From Bacteroidota bacterium (lineage in GTDB: Bacteria; Bacteroidota; Bacteroidia; Chitinophagales; Chitinophagaceae): a stretch of 21,985 nt of DNA. Position numbers and translations under genes: made by a program. The notes beneath the pieces are model-generated. The model saw only the letters and a program-made list of their open reading frames with translations, made no database searches and was not told the origin of the DNA. Of this stretch, positions 14,539 through 21,985 are shown one piece after another (the first letter of the stretch is position 1; each line of letters begins with the position of its first letter). Location: assembly GCA_023415275.1 (NCBI GenBank), contig JAEZLJ010000003.1, positions 1 to 21,985 on the forward strand, read 5' to 3'.

Positions 14539-14624
14539 TTTGTTTATAAATTTTATCTATGGCGATATGTTTTGCAAATTATATTCAAAATGTATCAATC
14601 GTAAAGTGCTAAACGACCAAAGAG

Positions 14625-15443
14625 CTATTCTTTATTAATAAAACCCATGGCCTCAGAAAAAGTAGTTACCCAATAATCATCCTGGTGAGCCTTAAGGTAT
14701 TCCAGGAAGGCCTTGTGTGTTTCGGCAGAGATCTTAAATACCTGGCTGCCAACGCCATGAATCTGGTAAACACCCATGCCATGGCTGTTTTTGACTTTTT
14801 CGGCGAAGGAGATTAATTGATCGAGGGTTGTTGCTGTCCATACATGCCAGGAAGGGACATTCAATGGATCCAGGTGTTTGAAATCCCTGATCACGCTATT
14901 ACTATCCCCACCGCCCCTGGCAAAGGTTACCAGGCCTTGGTCATGAACAAGCTTTACATAATCGTGGCCCTGTATCAGATTGTTGTTGCAGGGAAATGCG
15001 AATGAGCGTTTCTTTCTTTTGGGATCGAGCAGGGAAAGTAATGTGTTTTGCGTGCTGATCTCCTTGATGATCCTGTCAATGGAATAATTTTCAATGGAAA
15101 CGGTACTGTCCCAACCCAGGTTTTTGGGACAGGGGTGGAACAAAGTATGGTTGGCAAGTTCATGACCATGCTTTGCAGCGTTGGTCCAACCCAGGACAGC
15201 TTCGGGTGTTTGCCCTATTTTATCAGATGGTGAAGAGCCCTGTATGGAGTTCAGGAAAAACGTGGCCTTCAATCCCAGGCTATCTAACTGCGGTAAGGCT
15301 GTAGTCAATTGTGATTCCAGGCCATCATCATAGGTGAGGCAGATGATGGCTTTCTTTAATCGTAGAGGCTTAATGTTTTGGCCCCTGGATGAAATGAAAA
15401 ACATAAATGCAAGCAATAGCAGGATGCATTGTTTCTGGTACAT
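14625..15443 (-). CDS. Exported polysaccharide deacetylase (NodB domain)
   Basis: A 272-residue carbohydrate esterase family 4 protein with a Sec signal peptide (M-Y-Q-K-Q, hydrophobic core, cleavage near S-S-R-G). The catalytic T-Y-D-D-G motif (about residues 37-41) supplies the base and a metal-binding Asp, L-K-A-T-F-F-L is the following strand, and H-G-H-E-L-A-N-H-T supplies the two metal His ligands. Later parts (R-S-F-A-F-P-C-N, and G-V-Y-Q-I-H-G-V-G near the end) match motifs 3 to 5. The product should remove N- or O-acetyl groups from peptidoglycan, chitin-like or other polysaccharides outside the cell. It stands as a single gene between the DUF1801 gene and the YjbR-like gene. Confidence 0.87.
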   Translation of the reverse strand: MYQKQCILLLLAFMFFISSRGQNIKPLRLKKAIICLTYDDGLESQLTTALPQLDSLGLKATFFLNSIQGSSPSDKIGQTPEAVLGWTNAAKHGHELANHTLFHPCPKNLGWDSTVSIENYSIDRIIKEISTQNTLLSLLDPKRKKRSFAFPCNNNLIQGHDYVKLVHDQGLVTFARGGGDSNSVIRDFKHLDPLNVPSWHVWTATTLDQLISFAEKVKNSHGMGVYQIHGVGSQVFKISAETHKAFLEYLKAHQDDYWVTTFSEAMGFINKE

Positions 15444-15555
15444 GAGCGAAGTATTAAGAGGATTTACCCAGCATAATTTACGACTCTAATTTCAAGGAGT
15501 GGTAAATCATTTATGATCAGCTGTAGGAATATGAATAATAGCCTGGTTTCTTAAA

Positions 15556-15900
15556 TTATTTTCGGATACTTACCAGTTCTGCGAGTTTCTTAGGTGCCAC
15601 CTGGCAATAAGCAGTTGTAAGGGCGTCAGTAAATAATTCTTTTCTCACCCTGGTCATTTCCACCAAAGTCCATCCTTGCTGACCCCATTTATTGTCAACA
15701 GGAAAAATGTTCTCCTTATCCGCAGTTGAAAAAATATGCTGGTCCATTTCCGACAACCTGATGCATGCTCTTTTCAATTGGCTGTCATAAGTGGCAAAGA
15801 TCTTCTTGTTCGCCTTAAAGGATATCTTTTCAAAGTGGATATCTTCTGTGGCTCCTGGAAACGAAAGTGCTATTTTTCTGAAGGTGGCAATGGATACCAT
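15556..15900 (-). CDS. MmcQ/YjbR-family protein
   Basis: A 114-residue soluble protein of the MmcQ/YjbR family: F-R-K-I-A-L-S-F-P-G-A-T-E-D at the start, F-K-A-N-K-K-I-F-A-T-Y in the middle, and W-G-Q-Q-G-W-T-L-V-E-M followed by the closing helix with A-Y-C-Q-V-A-P-K-K. These proteins have a CyaY-like or double-wing fold and were proposed to bind DNA; the biological role is not established. The stop of the next gene (TPR lipoprotein, also minus strand) is 31 bases upstream of its ATG, so the two may be co-transcribed. Confidence 0.87.
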   Translation of the reverse strand: MVSIATFRKIALSFPGATEDIHFEKISFKANKKIFATYDSQLKRACIRLSEMDQHIFSTADKENIFPVDNKWGQQGWTLVEMTRVRKELFTDALTTAYCQVAPKKLAELVSIRK

Positions 15901-15931
15901 TTGTAAAGATGCTTTTAGTATGGTTTGATAA

Positions 15932-17656
15932 CTATAAATTTAATGAAGAGGCCAGGTCAAAATCTGCATATTGCCAGGCTTTGTCAAACCGGCTTTTCAG
16001 CCCTTGCGCTTCAGCCAGCTTTCCCTGCTTTTGCAGCGCCTGTTGCAAGCCATGAAGCGCCCAGCCATTTTCTTTCCAAATGCCAAGATCCTGCAGGTAG
16101 ATTTTTTCTGCCTGCGCATAGTCACCTGCCTGCAGCAAGGCGGCACCCAGGTGGTGACGAACAGAAAAGAACCAATCAGGGGGTTCATTGTAATTCAGGT
16201 TTTCTTCAATAGCCACTGCCTGCTGGAATAAAGTAATAGCTTTTGCATGTTCTTTATTATTAAGTTGAATTTCTGCAGAGAGTACATGACGGGCAATTTG
16301 AACTATATCGTATGTGCTGTTAATGTCCCAGATGGTTATTTCCTTCAAAACGGGATCACTGGCCAAGTGTTCTAATTGTGCCAGTTCCTCTGCTGCTTTA
16401 GCAACATCTTTCTTTCCAATGTGTGCCATTCCTCTTACATAATGTAAAATGGCACGCGGATAGGTCAATTCCTTTGCTGGTGGCTTCACTGCCAGGATGC
16501 TATCCCACATGCCAAACTTAACGGCTACAAACCAGGGAATAGTATAATAATGCTGCAGGGTGCCCCAACCAGGTTGTTGCATGATGTCCTTAGACGTTTT
16601 TTCCTGCAGTTTCCTGGCTGCTTGCCATGATAGCTTTGACCGGCCCTCAAAGGCGGCGGTGGCAGAGAGGTAATGATAGTTGTGCGGATAATAGGACAAT
16701 GGATAGGCACCTTGTGCATGACAGGCTGTTGTATAGGCAGAATCTACCTCTATAGCCTTAATATTGGCAAGGCTGCCCTGGTGATAATCGCCTGTCCAGA
16801 TATAAATATGGGAAGGCATGTGCACTAAGTGGCCTGAACCCGGAACGAGCGACATGAGTAAGTTGGCACTCGCCAATGCTCTTTCCGGTGTTTTGGAAGC
16901 TTCCACAGCATGAATGTAGAAATGCGGGGCACCCGGATGCCTGGGATATTTCGCGATCAATTTTTCAAGGATGGAGACTATTTCGGGTGTCCAGGGCCTG
17001 GGTTCTTTTGTTTTTTTATCATACAGGTCCCAGGGGTGCCTGTCCATCAGCGATTCTGCGTACAAAGCGCTGACATCAGGGTCAGTTGGAAAGCGGTCAT
17101 TTACCTTTTTCATGGCCGCGGAAAATGCACTGTCAAGGTGACTGCGGTCTTTGGGTGCCTCAGGGGTATAGCGATAGGACAATGCCTTTATCAATGCTTT
17201 TTCTTTTTCTGTGCAGTTGCCAGCCAGGGATAGTGCTTTCTGAGATGCTACGTAAGCGCGTTGGTAATTGTCGTCTTCCATGCCTGCATTGTAATTGGGG
17301 CCCAATACATAGGCAAAACCCCAATAGGCCATGGCACAGGCAGTATCAAGACGGGTGGCTTCATAAAAGGAGCGGGCCGCCTCTGCATGGTTGAATCCAT
17401 AGGATAACATCAACCCCTGGTTGAAATACGACTGTGCCTCCTTGTTGGTGGTGGTGATGGTAAAGTCAATCCCTTCCAGTCCACTTAATTTAGGTGCTTT
17501 GGAGGTAATGGCATACCAGGCTTTATCCGTGGTGGGTGGAGCGCAGCCTGTTACATTGTTTTTGACCGGGGCATTTTTTTCAGATGCTTTGTCTCCTGCC
17601 TCATTACAGCTTATGGTAATGCCAAGAACAATAACATAATAAAACAATTTACTCAT
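15932..17656 (-). CDS. TPR-repeat lipoprotein
   Basis: 574 residues from the ATG at 17656, chosen because it gives a lipoprotein signal (M-S-K-L-F-Y-Y..., lipobox T-I-S-C, Cys 17); an in-frame ATG at 17689 would add 11 residues ahead of it. The mature protein carries tetratricopeptide helices early (F-N-Q-G-L-M-L-S-Y-G-F-N-H-A-E-A-A-R-S-F) and again near the C-terminus (A-I-T-L-F-Q-Q-A-V, A-L-L-Q-A-G-D-Y-A-Q-A). The middle has a conserved H-M-P-S-H-I-Y-I-W-T-G-D-Y block, seen in a family of large exported Bacteroidota and Acidobacteria TPR proteins. It probably acts as a periplasmic scaffold; no enzyme motif is visible. It lies just upstream of the YjbR-like gene. Confidence 0.85.
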   Translation of the reverse strand: MSKLFYYVIVLGITISCNEAGDKASEKNAPVKNNVTGCAPPTTDKAWYAITSKAPKLSGLEGIDFTITTTNKEAQSYFNQGLMLSYGFNHAEAARSFYEATRLDTACAMAYWGFAYVLGPNYNAGMEDDNYQRAYVASQKALSLAGNCTEKEKALIKALSYRYTPEAPKDRSHLDSAFSAAMKKVNDRFPTDPDVSALYAESLMDRHPWDLYDKKTKEPRPWTPEIVSILEKLIAKYPRHPGAPHFYIHAVEASKTPERALASANLLMSLVPGSGHLVHMPSHIYIWTGDYHQGSLANIKAIEVDSAYTTACHAQGAYPLSYYPHNYHYLSATAAFEGRSKLSWQAARKLQEKTSKDIMQQPGWGTLQHYYTIPWFVAVKFGMWDSILAVKPPAKELTYPRAILHYVRGMAHIGKKDVAKAAEELAQLEHLASDPVLKEITIWDINSTYDIVQIARHVLSAEIQLNNKEHAKAITLFQQAVAIEENLNYNEPPDWFFSVRHHLGAALLQAGDYAQAEKIYLQDLGIWKENGWALHGLQQALQKQGKLAEAQGLKSRFDKAWQYADFDLASSLNL

Positions 17657-17898
17657 GGGCGAGTTTTGTATAGTTAATATGTCTTGCAATTATTTCGAAG
17701 GGTGGGGCTTGTGACCTCGTGAAGACAGCTTGCAAATAAAGTGTTTCAAAGCACATTTATTTCCGCTGTTAATTAAAGATATAACGTTTTACCTTAACCG
17801 CGAAAGCGGGAAAAGAATTGTAAAATGAATTAGTTTATTAATTTATTGTGGCAGTAGGATCTATAATTAAGTCTGGGAATTGGTTCGATTCTTCAAGG

Positions 17899-18175
17899 TG
17901 AATCCCCGAGGCAATAGCTTGCATTCTCAGCGGCTCCCGCGTGATTCATCGGTTTTGTTATTCGTACATCCTACTATATCAATGCAGCAACTATAACCGA
18001 CAACCTGGTGAGGTTTCACCATCCGTTGAGTTCCGCACGGCATTGTTTGAAGTTAATGTCTACTGCGGTGACTCATAGGGAAAGGAGATAGGCAATATAA
18101 GGTTCAAGTTTTGTTAGGCCAGTGAGTCCCGCGCAGGGTTCATAAAGTGTTAGCTGAAGCGGTGACTCATCGGGA
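17899..18175 (+). repeat. Three copies of a hairpin repeat with covarying stem
   Basis: Copy 1: TGAATC at 17899-17904 with GATTCA at 17943-17948. Copy 2: TGAGTTCCGC at 18027-18036 with GCGGTGACTCA at 18065-18075. Copy 3: TGAGTCCCGC at 18123-18132 with GCGGTGACTCA at 18159-18169. The 3' arm is followed by TCGGG or TAGGG-like bases. The stem base A/T in copy 1 versus G/C in copy 3 is a compensated change. Loops differ in sequence but share length (about 26-38 bases). Confidence 0.6.
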
Positions 18176-18352
18176 AATTAAATAATTCAAAATAATTTTG
18201 TTGGAGATGTGCAATAATTAAGTGTAGATTTATACAAGCAATTGAATTAGTTATTGCACTATAGAGATCCACTCGTTCCACTACTCTTTGATCACCCCTT
18301 ATATTTGATCCACCTCTGCCGTATTTTTTTGAAAATGATTGTGGCCATTGTA

Positions 18353-18384
18353 TTTGTTGCCAATCCCTGTTATTACTGTTTTTG
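18353..18384 (+). promoter_or_regulatory. Candidate promoter of the Hcp-like / T9SS pair
   Basis: TTTG at 18353-18356 and TGTTTTTG at 18377-18384 (one mismatch to TAnnTTTG) are 20 bases apart. Transcription would begin near 18391, giving a leader of about 118 bases before the ATG at 18509. Confidence 0.3.
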
Positions 18385-18508
18385 AATGTTTCCATTTGAA
18401 TTACCTGCGCAGGTGAGCTGGTATTTGCATGCAACGACGTGTATTGAAGCGTTGGTAATCCATAAAGCAGCAGGCAGTTTCTTTTATTTTTTAATCATCA
18501 AATACTAC

Positions 18509-19075
18509 ATGTTTATGAAAAGGATCATTTACCTCGTTTTATTCAGCACACCACTTTGGCTCGGTACTAACAGTTATGCACAAGGTACAGACGCCGTGCT
18601 TCGCATTGATAATATCCAGGGCGAATCCACTGTTGCGGGACATTCGAATGAAATTGATATTCTTTCTTATTCATATGGGATCAGCAGTTGCAACCAGGTA
18701 TCCAGCGGCAGCACAAAAACTTCTTCGTGCAGGCCTATTACAAGTGAAATGAGTTTTATGATGGTATTGAACAGGGCAACTATGCAATTAAAGAATGCGA
18801 TTACCTCCGGAAAGATCATCCCCAGTGCAGACTTTACCTATATCAAAATGGGAGATACTCCTTTTGAATACTATAAAGTTCATATGGAAAACATTAATGT
18901 AACTTCTATCCAGGAAAGTGGCTCCAGTGAAAAACCTACGGTTTCATTGAGTCTTGCTTTTTCGAGAATTGCCTGGAAGTACACTATGCAGGATCCTAAT
19001 ACAGGAGGAGCTGGTGAAGTAACTACCGGCGGCTGGGATTTTGCGGCTTCCAAAGCCTTTAATTATTACCAGTAA
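18509..19075 (+). CDS. Hcp-fold (type VI tube-like) protein with a Sec signal peptide
   Basis: About 188 residues from the ATG at 18509 (a second ATG, two codons on, at 18515 is equally possible). The frame is open further upstream to an ATG at 18386, but the signal peptide (M-K-R-I-I-Y-L-V-L-F..., cleavage near S-Y-A-Q) fixes the later start. The mature part reads like Hcp (PF05638): V-L-R-I-D-N-I-Q-G-E-S-T, E-I-D-I-L-S-Y-S-Y-G-I, Y-Y-K-V-H-M-E-N-I-N-V, V-S-L-S-L-A-F-S-R-I-A-W-K-Y and G-G-W-D-F. Classical Hcp is cytoplasmic until pushed out by the type VI machine, so an exported form is notable. No other type VI gene is visible in the window. Two Cys (about 57 and 68 of this start) could form a disulfide. 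Confidence 0.85.
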   Translation: MFMKRIIYLVLFSTPLWLGTNSYAQGTDAVLRIDNIQGESTVAGHSNEIDILSYSYGISSCNQVSSGSTKTSSCRPITSEMSFMMVLNRATMQLKNAITSGKIIPSADFTYIKMGDTPFEYYKVHMENINVTSIQESGSSEKPTVSLSLAFSRIAWKYTMQDPNTGGAGEVTTGGWDFAASKAFNYYQ

Positions 19076-19108
19076 AACAAGATTGCCAGACATTTTAAAT
19101 TAGAGAAC

Positions 19109-19924
19109 ATGAAACCTTATAAACTTTTGGGTGTGATCATGGTGTTGCTAGGCAGTTCTCCTGTATGGGCCCAGCTTACCCTGGTGAAGGATGCGGCGGG
19201 GCATTCCAAATATGCTTTGAAGCAGCCCCCTTCTGGTATTATCACGGCTGCCAGCAAGATAAAAATGGTTTCCATTCCTTCTCTCAATCAACCAAAAACT
19301 GCAGGATTGGACCTGGAAGGCCAAATGCAGGGACTGCGCGAGCAGTGCACTTTATTGAGGGACGCTATGCCCACGCTTCATTTAACAGGTGAACGACGTA
19401 ATACGACCTTGGTAGGATTGCAGTGGAAAACTACCAATGGCATTAATAATGATCAGTTCATTGTGGAAAGATCGCTGGAGGATAGCCTGCATTTCGAAGT
19501 GGTCAATAATGTATGGGCCAACAGCATTTCAGGGTTTAGCGATACATACAGGTTGCCCGATGACAATGATTATGATAACATCTCCTATTACCGCCTGCGG
19601 CTTTTGCTTAAGAATGGAAAATATATCTATTCCAATATAGCAGAAGTTAAAGGATATGACAATCATTCGTTTTTTGTCTTCCCCAATCCAGCATTATCAC
19701 ATGTGGCCATCAACTTCCTTTCCAAAGAACAGGGAACAGGCATCATCAGGATACATGATGCGGCAGGAAGACTGGTGGGCCAGCAAAGTATAGCAGTGCA
19801 GGAAGGGAGGAACCAGCAAAATATCAGTGTGGGCAGGTTGATCCAGGGCAATTATTCCGTGGAACTAAAAGTGGCCGATCAAACCTACGGTGTTTCCAAA
19901 TTCATAAAGGTGGCCCAATATTGA
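19109..19924 (+). CDS. Secreted protein with T9SS type A sorting domain
   Basis: A 271-residue protein with a Sec signal peptide (M-K-P-Y-K-L..., cleavage near V-W-A-Q). The first part (24-90) is low in recognisable motifs. Residues about 95-180 form an FN3-like or sandwich domain of the kind found before sorting tails (L-Q-W-K-T-T-N, F-I-V-E-R-S-L-E-D, F-E-V-V, then I-S-Y-Y-R-L-R-L). The last 80 residues are a type IX C-terminal sorting domain: F-F-V-F-P-N-P-A, I-R-I-H-D-A-A-G-R-L-V, L-I-Q-G-N-Y-S-V-E-L and a final K-F-I-K-V. The product should be secreted and attached to the cell surface. It begins 34 bases after the stop of the Hcp-like gene and shares its terminator, so the pair is an operon. 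Confidence 0.9.
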   Translation: MKPYKLLGVIMVLLGSSPVWAQLTLVKDAAGHSKYALKQPPSGIITAASKIKMVSIPSLNQPKTAGLDLEGQMQGLREQCTLLRDAMPTLHLTGERRNTTLVGLQWKTTNGINNDQFIVERSLEDSLHFEVVNNVWANSISGFSDTYRLPDDNDYDNISYYRLRLLLKNGKYIYSNIAEVKGYDNHSFFVFPNPALSHVAINFLSKEQGTGIIRIHDAAGRLVGQQSIAVQEGRNQQNISVGRLIQGNYSVELKVADQTYGVSKFIKVAQY

Positions 19925-19948
19925 TTAAAGGGTACCTAATACAAAGCA

Positions 19949-20008
19949 TTACTCACGCGATTGGTGTCATGAAGTGTTAGTCATTGTTGCGGTGACTCAT
20001 CGGTAAAG
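19949..20008 (+). repeat. Fourth, degenerate copy of the hairpin repeat
   Basis: TCATGAAGTGTTAG followed by GCGGTGACTCATCGG (19989-20003) matches the 3' half of the copies at 18027-18175 closely; the loop word AAGTGTTAG is shared with copy 3. The 5' arm (TTACTCACGCG) has lost complementarity. It lies between the stop of the T9SS gene and its terminator. Confidence 0.55.
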
Positions 20009-20017
20009 ATGATTTAT

Positions 20018-20056
20018 AAACAGGCTGTATACTTCAATAGATCCAGCCTGTTTTTT
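20018..20056 (+). terminator. Intrinsic terminator after the T9SS gene
   Basis: AAACAGGCTG (20018-20027) pairs perfectly with CAGCCTGTTT (20044-20053) over 10 bp with a 16-base loop, followed by a T run to 20056. It sits 93 bases past the stop. On the minus strand the stem is followed by only a short T-rich stretch, so it may also serve the convergent SnoaL-like gene weakly. Confidence 0.75.
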
Positions 20057-20095
20057 AGAATTTAAAAGAATTAATGGCTACACCCACGTGTTACT

Positions 20096-20482
20096 TTAAT
20101 AAAAGAATTGCTCTGACACGATCTGACCATCTTTTACTTCGTAGACCATTACCTGGTCCATTTTCATTCGGCCTATGCCTATTACTGTAATATCAGCTCC
20201 GCGTCCTACCGCGAAAAAATTACCTCCAATCACAGGTTCGGTAGTGTATCCACTATGAAAAGCATCGATCCGGCTCACCCAGTCTTCCCCCTTTTTGCGT
20301 ACGGCAGCTTTCCCTTCTGCATGATACAGGTATTTGGCCCCAGGAGGCTCTATACTTCTTACGTTATCTGCAAAAAACTCGTCCTGGATCTCAAACCATT
20401 TCTCCTGTTGCGCCAACTCGTTGAATCGGGCGGCAATTTCCTGTATGGTCAATATTCTTGTGCTGGTTTCCATGTTTTTCAT
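20096..20482 (-). CDS. SnoaL-like / NTF2-fold protein
   Basis: A 128-residue soluble protein with the SnoaL-like (NTF2) cone fold: a first helix (I-Q-E-I-A-A-R-F-N-E-L-A-Q-Q-E-K-W), then F-F-A-D-N-V-R-S-I-E-P, a G-K-A-A-V-R-K-K helix, and the beta-sheet end (V-M-V-Y-E-V-K-D-G-Q-I-V-S-E-Q-F-F-Y). The family includes small cyclases and isomerases and many proteins of unknown activity. The ATG at 20482 directly follows the stop of the AHSA1 gene with no gap (an ATG at 20473 is an alternative), so the two are an operon and perhaps under control of the divergent GlxA-type regulator. Confidence 0.85.
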   Translation of the reverse strand: MKNMETSTRILTIQEIAARFNELAQQEKWFEIQDEFFADNVRSIEPPGAKYLYHAEGKAAVRKKGEDWVSRIDAFHSGYTTEPVIGGNFFAVGRGADITVIGIGRMKMDQVMVYEVKDGQIVSEQFFY

Positions 20483-20959
20483 TTAACTATTAATGGTTTC
20501 AACTTTGTTTGCTGCCTGTTTTTTATCTGGTTGACCTGATCCGGTAGTGATCAAACTCAATAAGCTATGTTGTACATACTGGTCCCAACCTTTCATACAG
20601 GCACTGTAACATTCACTGGCAGGCGTTAAACCTAGGTGGGTAAAAAGGATCTTTGTTTTATCTCCTTCTTTGGATACTTCAAAACTGATCCTGGTGCCTG
20701 TCCATTCGTTTTTATTTTGCAGGAAATAGAGCTGGCTTTCTGTTACCAGCCAAACGATCTTTTGATTGGGTTCCAGCTCAACCAATCTTTGTTTGGAATA
20801 ATGCATGTCCTTGTAACGATAAATGAATTCATCATTCAACTGGTCCGTATGGCCTTCAATGTTTTCAGACCACCAGGCCTGCACGTTCCTGATAGCCGTA
20901 TATGCAGTTTCGGGAGTTTGCTCTGCAAGTAGTGTAAAACTTAAGTTTGAGGTATTCAT
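20483..20959 (-). CDS. AHSA1/SRPBCC-family protein
   Basis: 158 residues from the ATG at 20959. The frame is open further upstream to 21160, but that part runs through the promoter gap and over the divergent gene, and a -7 box sits between the two starts. The protein has the START-like AHSA1 pattern: L-S-F-T-L-L-A-E-Q-T-P-E-T-A-Y at the start, A-W-W-S-E-N-I-E-G (the family's W-W motif), Y-R-Y-K-D-M-H-Y, K-I-V-W-L-V-T, and a closing G-W-D-Q-Y-V-Q-H-S-L helix. It is a cytoplasmic hydrophobic-ligand-binding fold, often of unknown role. It is followed without a gap by the SnoaL-like gene. Confidence 0.87.
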   Translation of the reverse strand: MNTSNLSFTLLAEQTPETAYTAIRNVQAWWSENIEGHTDQLNDEFIYRYKDMHYSKQRLVELEPNQKIVWLVTESQLYFLQNKNEWTGTRISFEVSKEGDKTKILFTHLGLTPASECYSACMKGWDQYVQHSLLSLITTGSGQPDKKQAANKVETINS

Positions 20960-20997
20960 TTTAATAGTATTTAAATGAAGGAATGAATGGAAGACAA

Positions 20998-21005
20998 CAA
21001 AGCTA
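20998..21005 (-). promoter_or_regulatory. Candidate -7 box of the AHSA1-SnoaL operon
   Basis: The minus strand reads TAGCTTTG, an exact TAnnTTTG match, 39 bases ahead of the ATG at 20959 and inside the 130-base gap shared with the divergent regulator gene. No convincing -33 element was seen. Confidence 0.4.
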
Positions 21006-21089
21006 TTGTCTAAATACTGGTAAGGCAGGGTGGTAAATGGACATTCTAATGGGTTGATCTGGACAAGGAGACTTAATACCTTTATACTT

Positions 21090-21985
21090 ATGGGAAACAG
21101 GAGTATGAAACATTTGACCATTGTGGTACCAGTTGGAGAGGGTAACAACCTTAGCAGCATTGTAGGCGCTTACAAGATATTTTCCAGGGCTAATGATTAC
21201 TGGAAGCAGTTGGGCAGAAATGAACTGTTTGCCATCGATTTGGCCGGGGTATCTGGCAAGGTAGATTTCTATAATGGATTGTTTACAGTGACACCCAATA
21301 AGCACATTGCGGATATATCCCACACTGACCTTATTATTATTCCATCCGTGAATCATAATTATGAAAGGGCGGTGCTGGAAAACAGCCAACTGGTTGACTG
21401 GGTAGAACGACAATATAAAAATGGGGCAGAAGTAGCCAGCATCTGTACTGGTGCTTTTTTACTGGCTTCCTCGGGTTTGCTGGATGGCAAGAGCTGTTCC
21501 ACGCATTGGGCTGCCGCTGATAGTTTCAGAACATACTTCCCAAAAGTAGATCTGCAGGTGGACAGGCTGATCACTGATGAACAAGGAATTTATACCAACG
21601 GTGGCGCCTATTCCTTTCTGAACCTGGTGATCTACCTCGTGGAGAAGTACTTTGACAGGCAGACCGCGATCTATTGTTCCAAAGTTTTCCAGGTAGATAT
21701 GGACCGTGGAAGTCAGTCCGCATTTGCCATTTTCAGCGGTCAAAAACAACATAGTGATGATATGGTGAAACAGGCTCAGGCCTTTATGGAAAGCAACATA
21801 CAGGAAAAGATTTCGGTAGAACATTTATCGGCCAGGTTTGCTGTAGGCAGGCGCAATTTTGACCGCAGGTTTATCAGGGCTACTGGCAATACTCCTGTGG
21901 AATATTTACAAAGGGTGAAAATAGAAGCTGCCAAGAAGGCTTTCGAAACCAGCCGCAAAAACATCAATGAAGTGATGTATGAAGT
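21090..21985 (+). CDS. GlxA-type AraC-family transcriptional regulator, 3' end cut by the window
   Basis: A partial gene, 298 codons visible; no stop occurs before the window ends. The start is placed at the ATG at 21090 (an in-frame ATG at 21105 is an alternative). The N-terminal two-thirds is a DJ-1/PfpI (GATase1-like) domain: K-H-L-T-I-V-V-P-V-G at the start and a nucleophile-elbow Cys at 119 in A-S-I-C-T-G-A-F-L-L-A, then G-L-L-D-G-K-S-C-S-T-H-W. The C-terminal AraC helix-turn-helix begins near residue 234 (S-V-E-H-L-S-A-R-F-A-V-G-R-R-N-F-D-R-R-F, then T-P-V-E-Y-L-Q-R-V-K). It is divergent from the AHSA1-SnoaL operon with a shared 130-base gap, the usual position for a local regulator. 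Confidence 0.9.
   Translation, partial: MGNRSMKHLTIVVPVGEGNNLSSIVGAYKIFSRANDYWKQLGRNELFAIDLAGVSGKVDFYNGLFTVTPNKHIADISHTDLIIIPSVNHNYERAVLENSQLVDWVERQYKNGAEVASICTGAFLLASSGLLDGKSCSTHWAAADSFRTYFPKVDLQVDRLITDEQGIYTNGGAYSFLNLVIYLVEKYFDRQTAIYCSKVFQVDMDRGSQSAFAIFSGQKQHSDDMVKQAQAFMESNIQEKISVEHLSARFAVGRRNFDRRFIRATGNTPVEYLQRVKIEAAKKAFETSRKNINEVMYE

Larger units (their letters stand above)
17690..18508. other. Gene-free stretch with three hairpin-forming repeats
   Basis: About 800 bases with no convincing gene. A minus-strand frame at 18150-18434 has no motif and covers both a repeat copy and the likely promoter of the Hcp-like gene, so it is not called. The region holds repeat copies at 17899-17953, 18027-18080 and 18123-18175, a possible promoter at 18353-18384, and a leader to the ATG at 18509. 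Confidence 0.55.

Noticed and set aside
18150..18434. A 94-codon minus-strand frame
   Set aside because: No recognisable motif; it covers a hairpin repeat copy and the likely promoter of the Hcp-like gene.
20960..21160. Extended N-terminus of the AHSA1 protein
   Set aside because: It would run through the shared promoter gap and across the start of the divergent regulator, and a TAGCTTTG box lies inside it; the protein domain starts at 20959.

Overview
The window looks like chromosome from a member of the Bacteroidota, most likely a Chitinophagaceae-type soil bacterium. The evidence is a type IX secretion C-terminal sorting domain, a LytS/LytTR pair of the Bacteroidota kind, many short lipoproteins and Sec-exported enzymes, near absence of Shine-Dalgarno sequences, several TAnnTTTG-type -7 promoter boxes, and intergenic tracts of a stereotyped pyrimidine-rich kind. 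The genus assignment is inference.

Layout. 1-2180: the end of an unrecognised gene, a gene-free stretch holding a MITE-like inverted-repeat element and low-complexity tracts, then an alpha/beta hydrolase. 2222-3322: two small AT-rich minus-strand genes whose flanks look like integron attC sites. 3434-6731: a LytTR response regulator and LytS-type histidine kinase (overlapping, minus strand), divergent from an exported vanadium-haloperoxidase-like PAP2 protein made of two homologous halves, only the second with intact catalytic residues. 6876-8153: a single-domain Y1 (IS200/RAYT) transposase inside two similar sets of REP-like palindromes. 8335-11316: a small lipoprotein, an exported YtcJ-like amidohydrolase and a lipoprotein intradiol dioxygenase.

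11480-13795 is the most distinctive locus: an AT-rich three-gene operon of an Lgt-like membrane transferase (TTG start), a radical SAM protein with the layout of the tetraether/membrane-spanning lipid synthase family (Tes, MJ0619-like), and an unannotated 59-residue two-helix membrane protein. It suggests a lipid-modifying pathway. 13855-14050 is an inverted-repeat-bounded gap, followed by a DUF1801 protein, a polysaccharide deacetylase, a YjbR-like protein and a TPR lipoprotein, all on the minus strand.

17899-20056: three hairpin-forming repeats, then a two-gene unit encoding an Hcp-fold (type VI tube-like) protein with a Sec signal peptide and a protein with a type IX sorting domain, then a fourth degenerate repeat and an intrinsic terminator. 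20096-21985: a SnoaL-like protein and an AHSA1/SRPBCC protein (minus strand) divergent from a GlxA-type AraC regulator cut by the window end.

No tRNA, rRNA or CRISPR array was seen. All domain calls come from reading motifs by eye; no database search was run.
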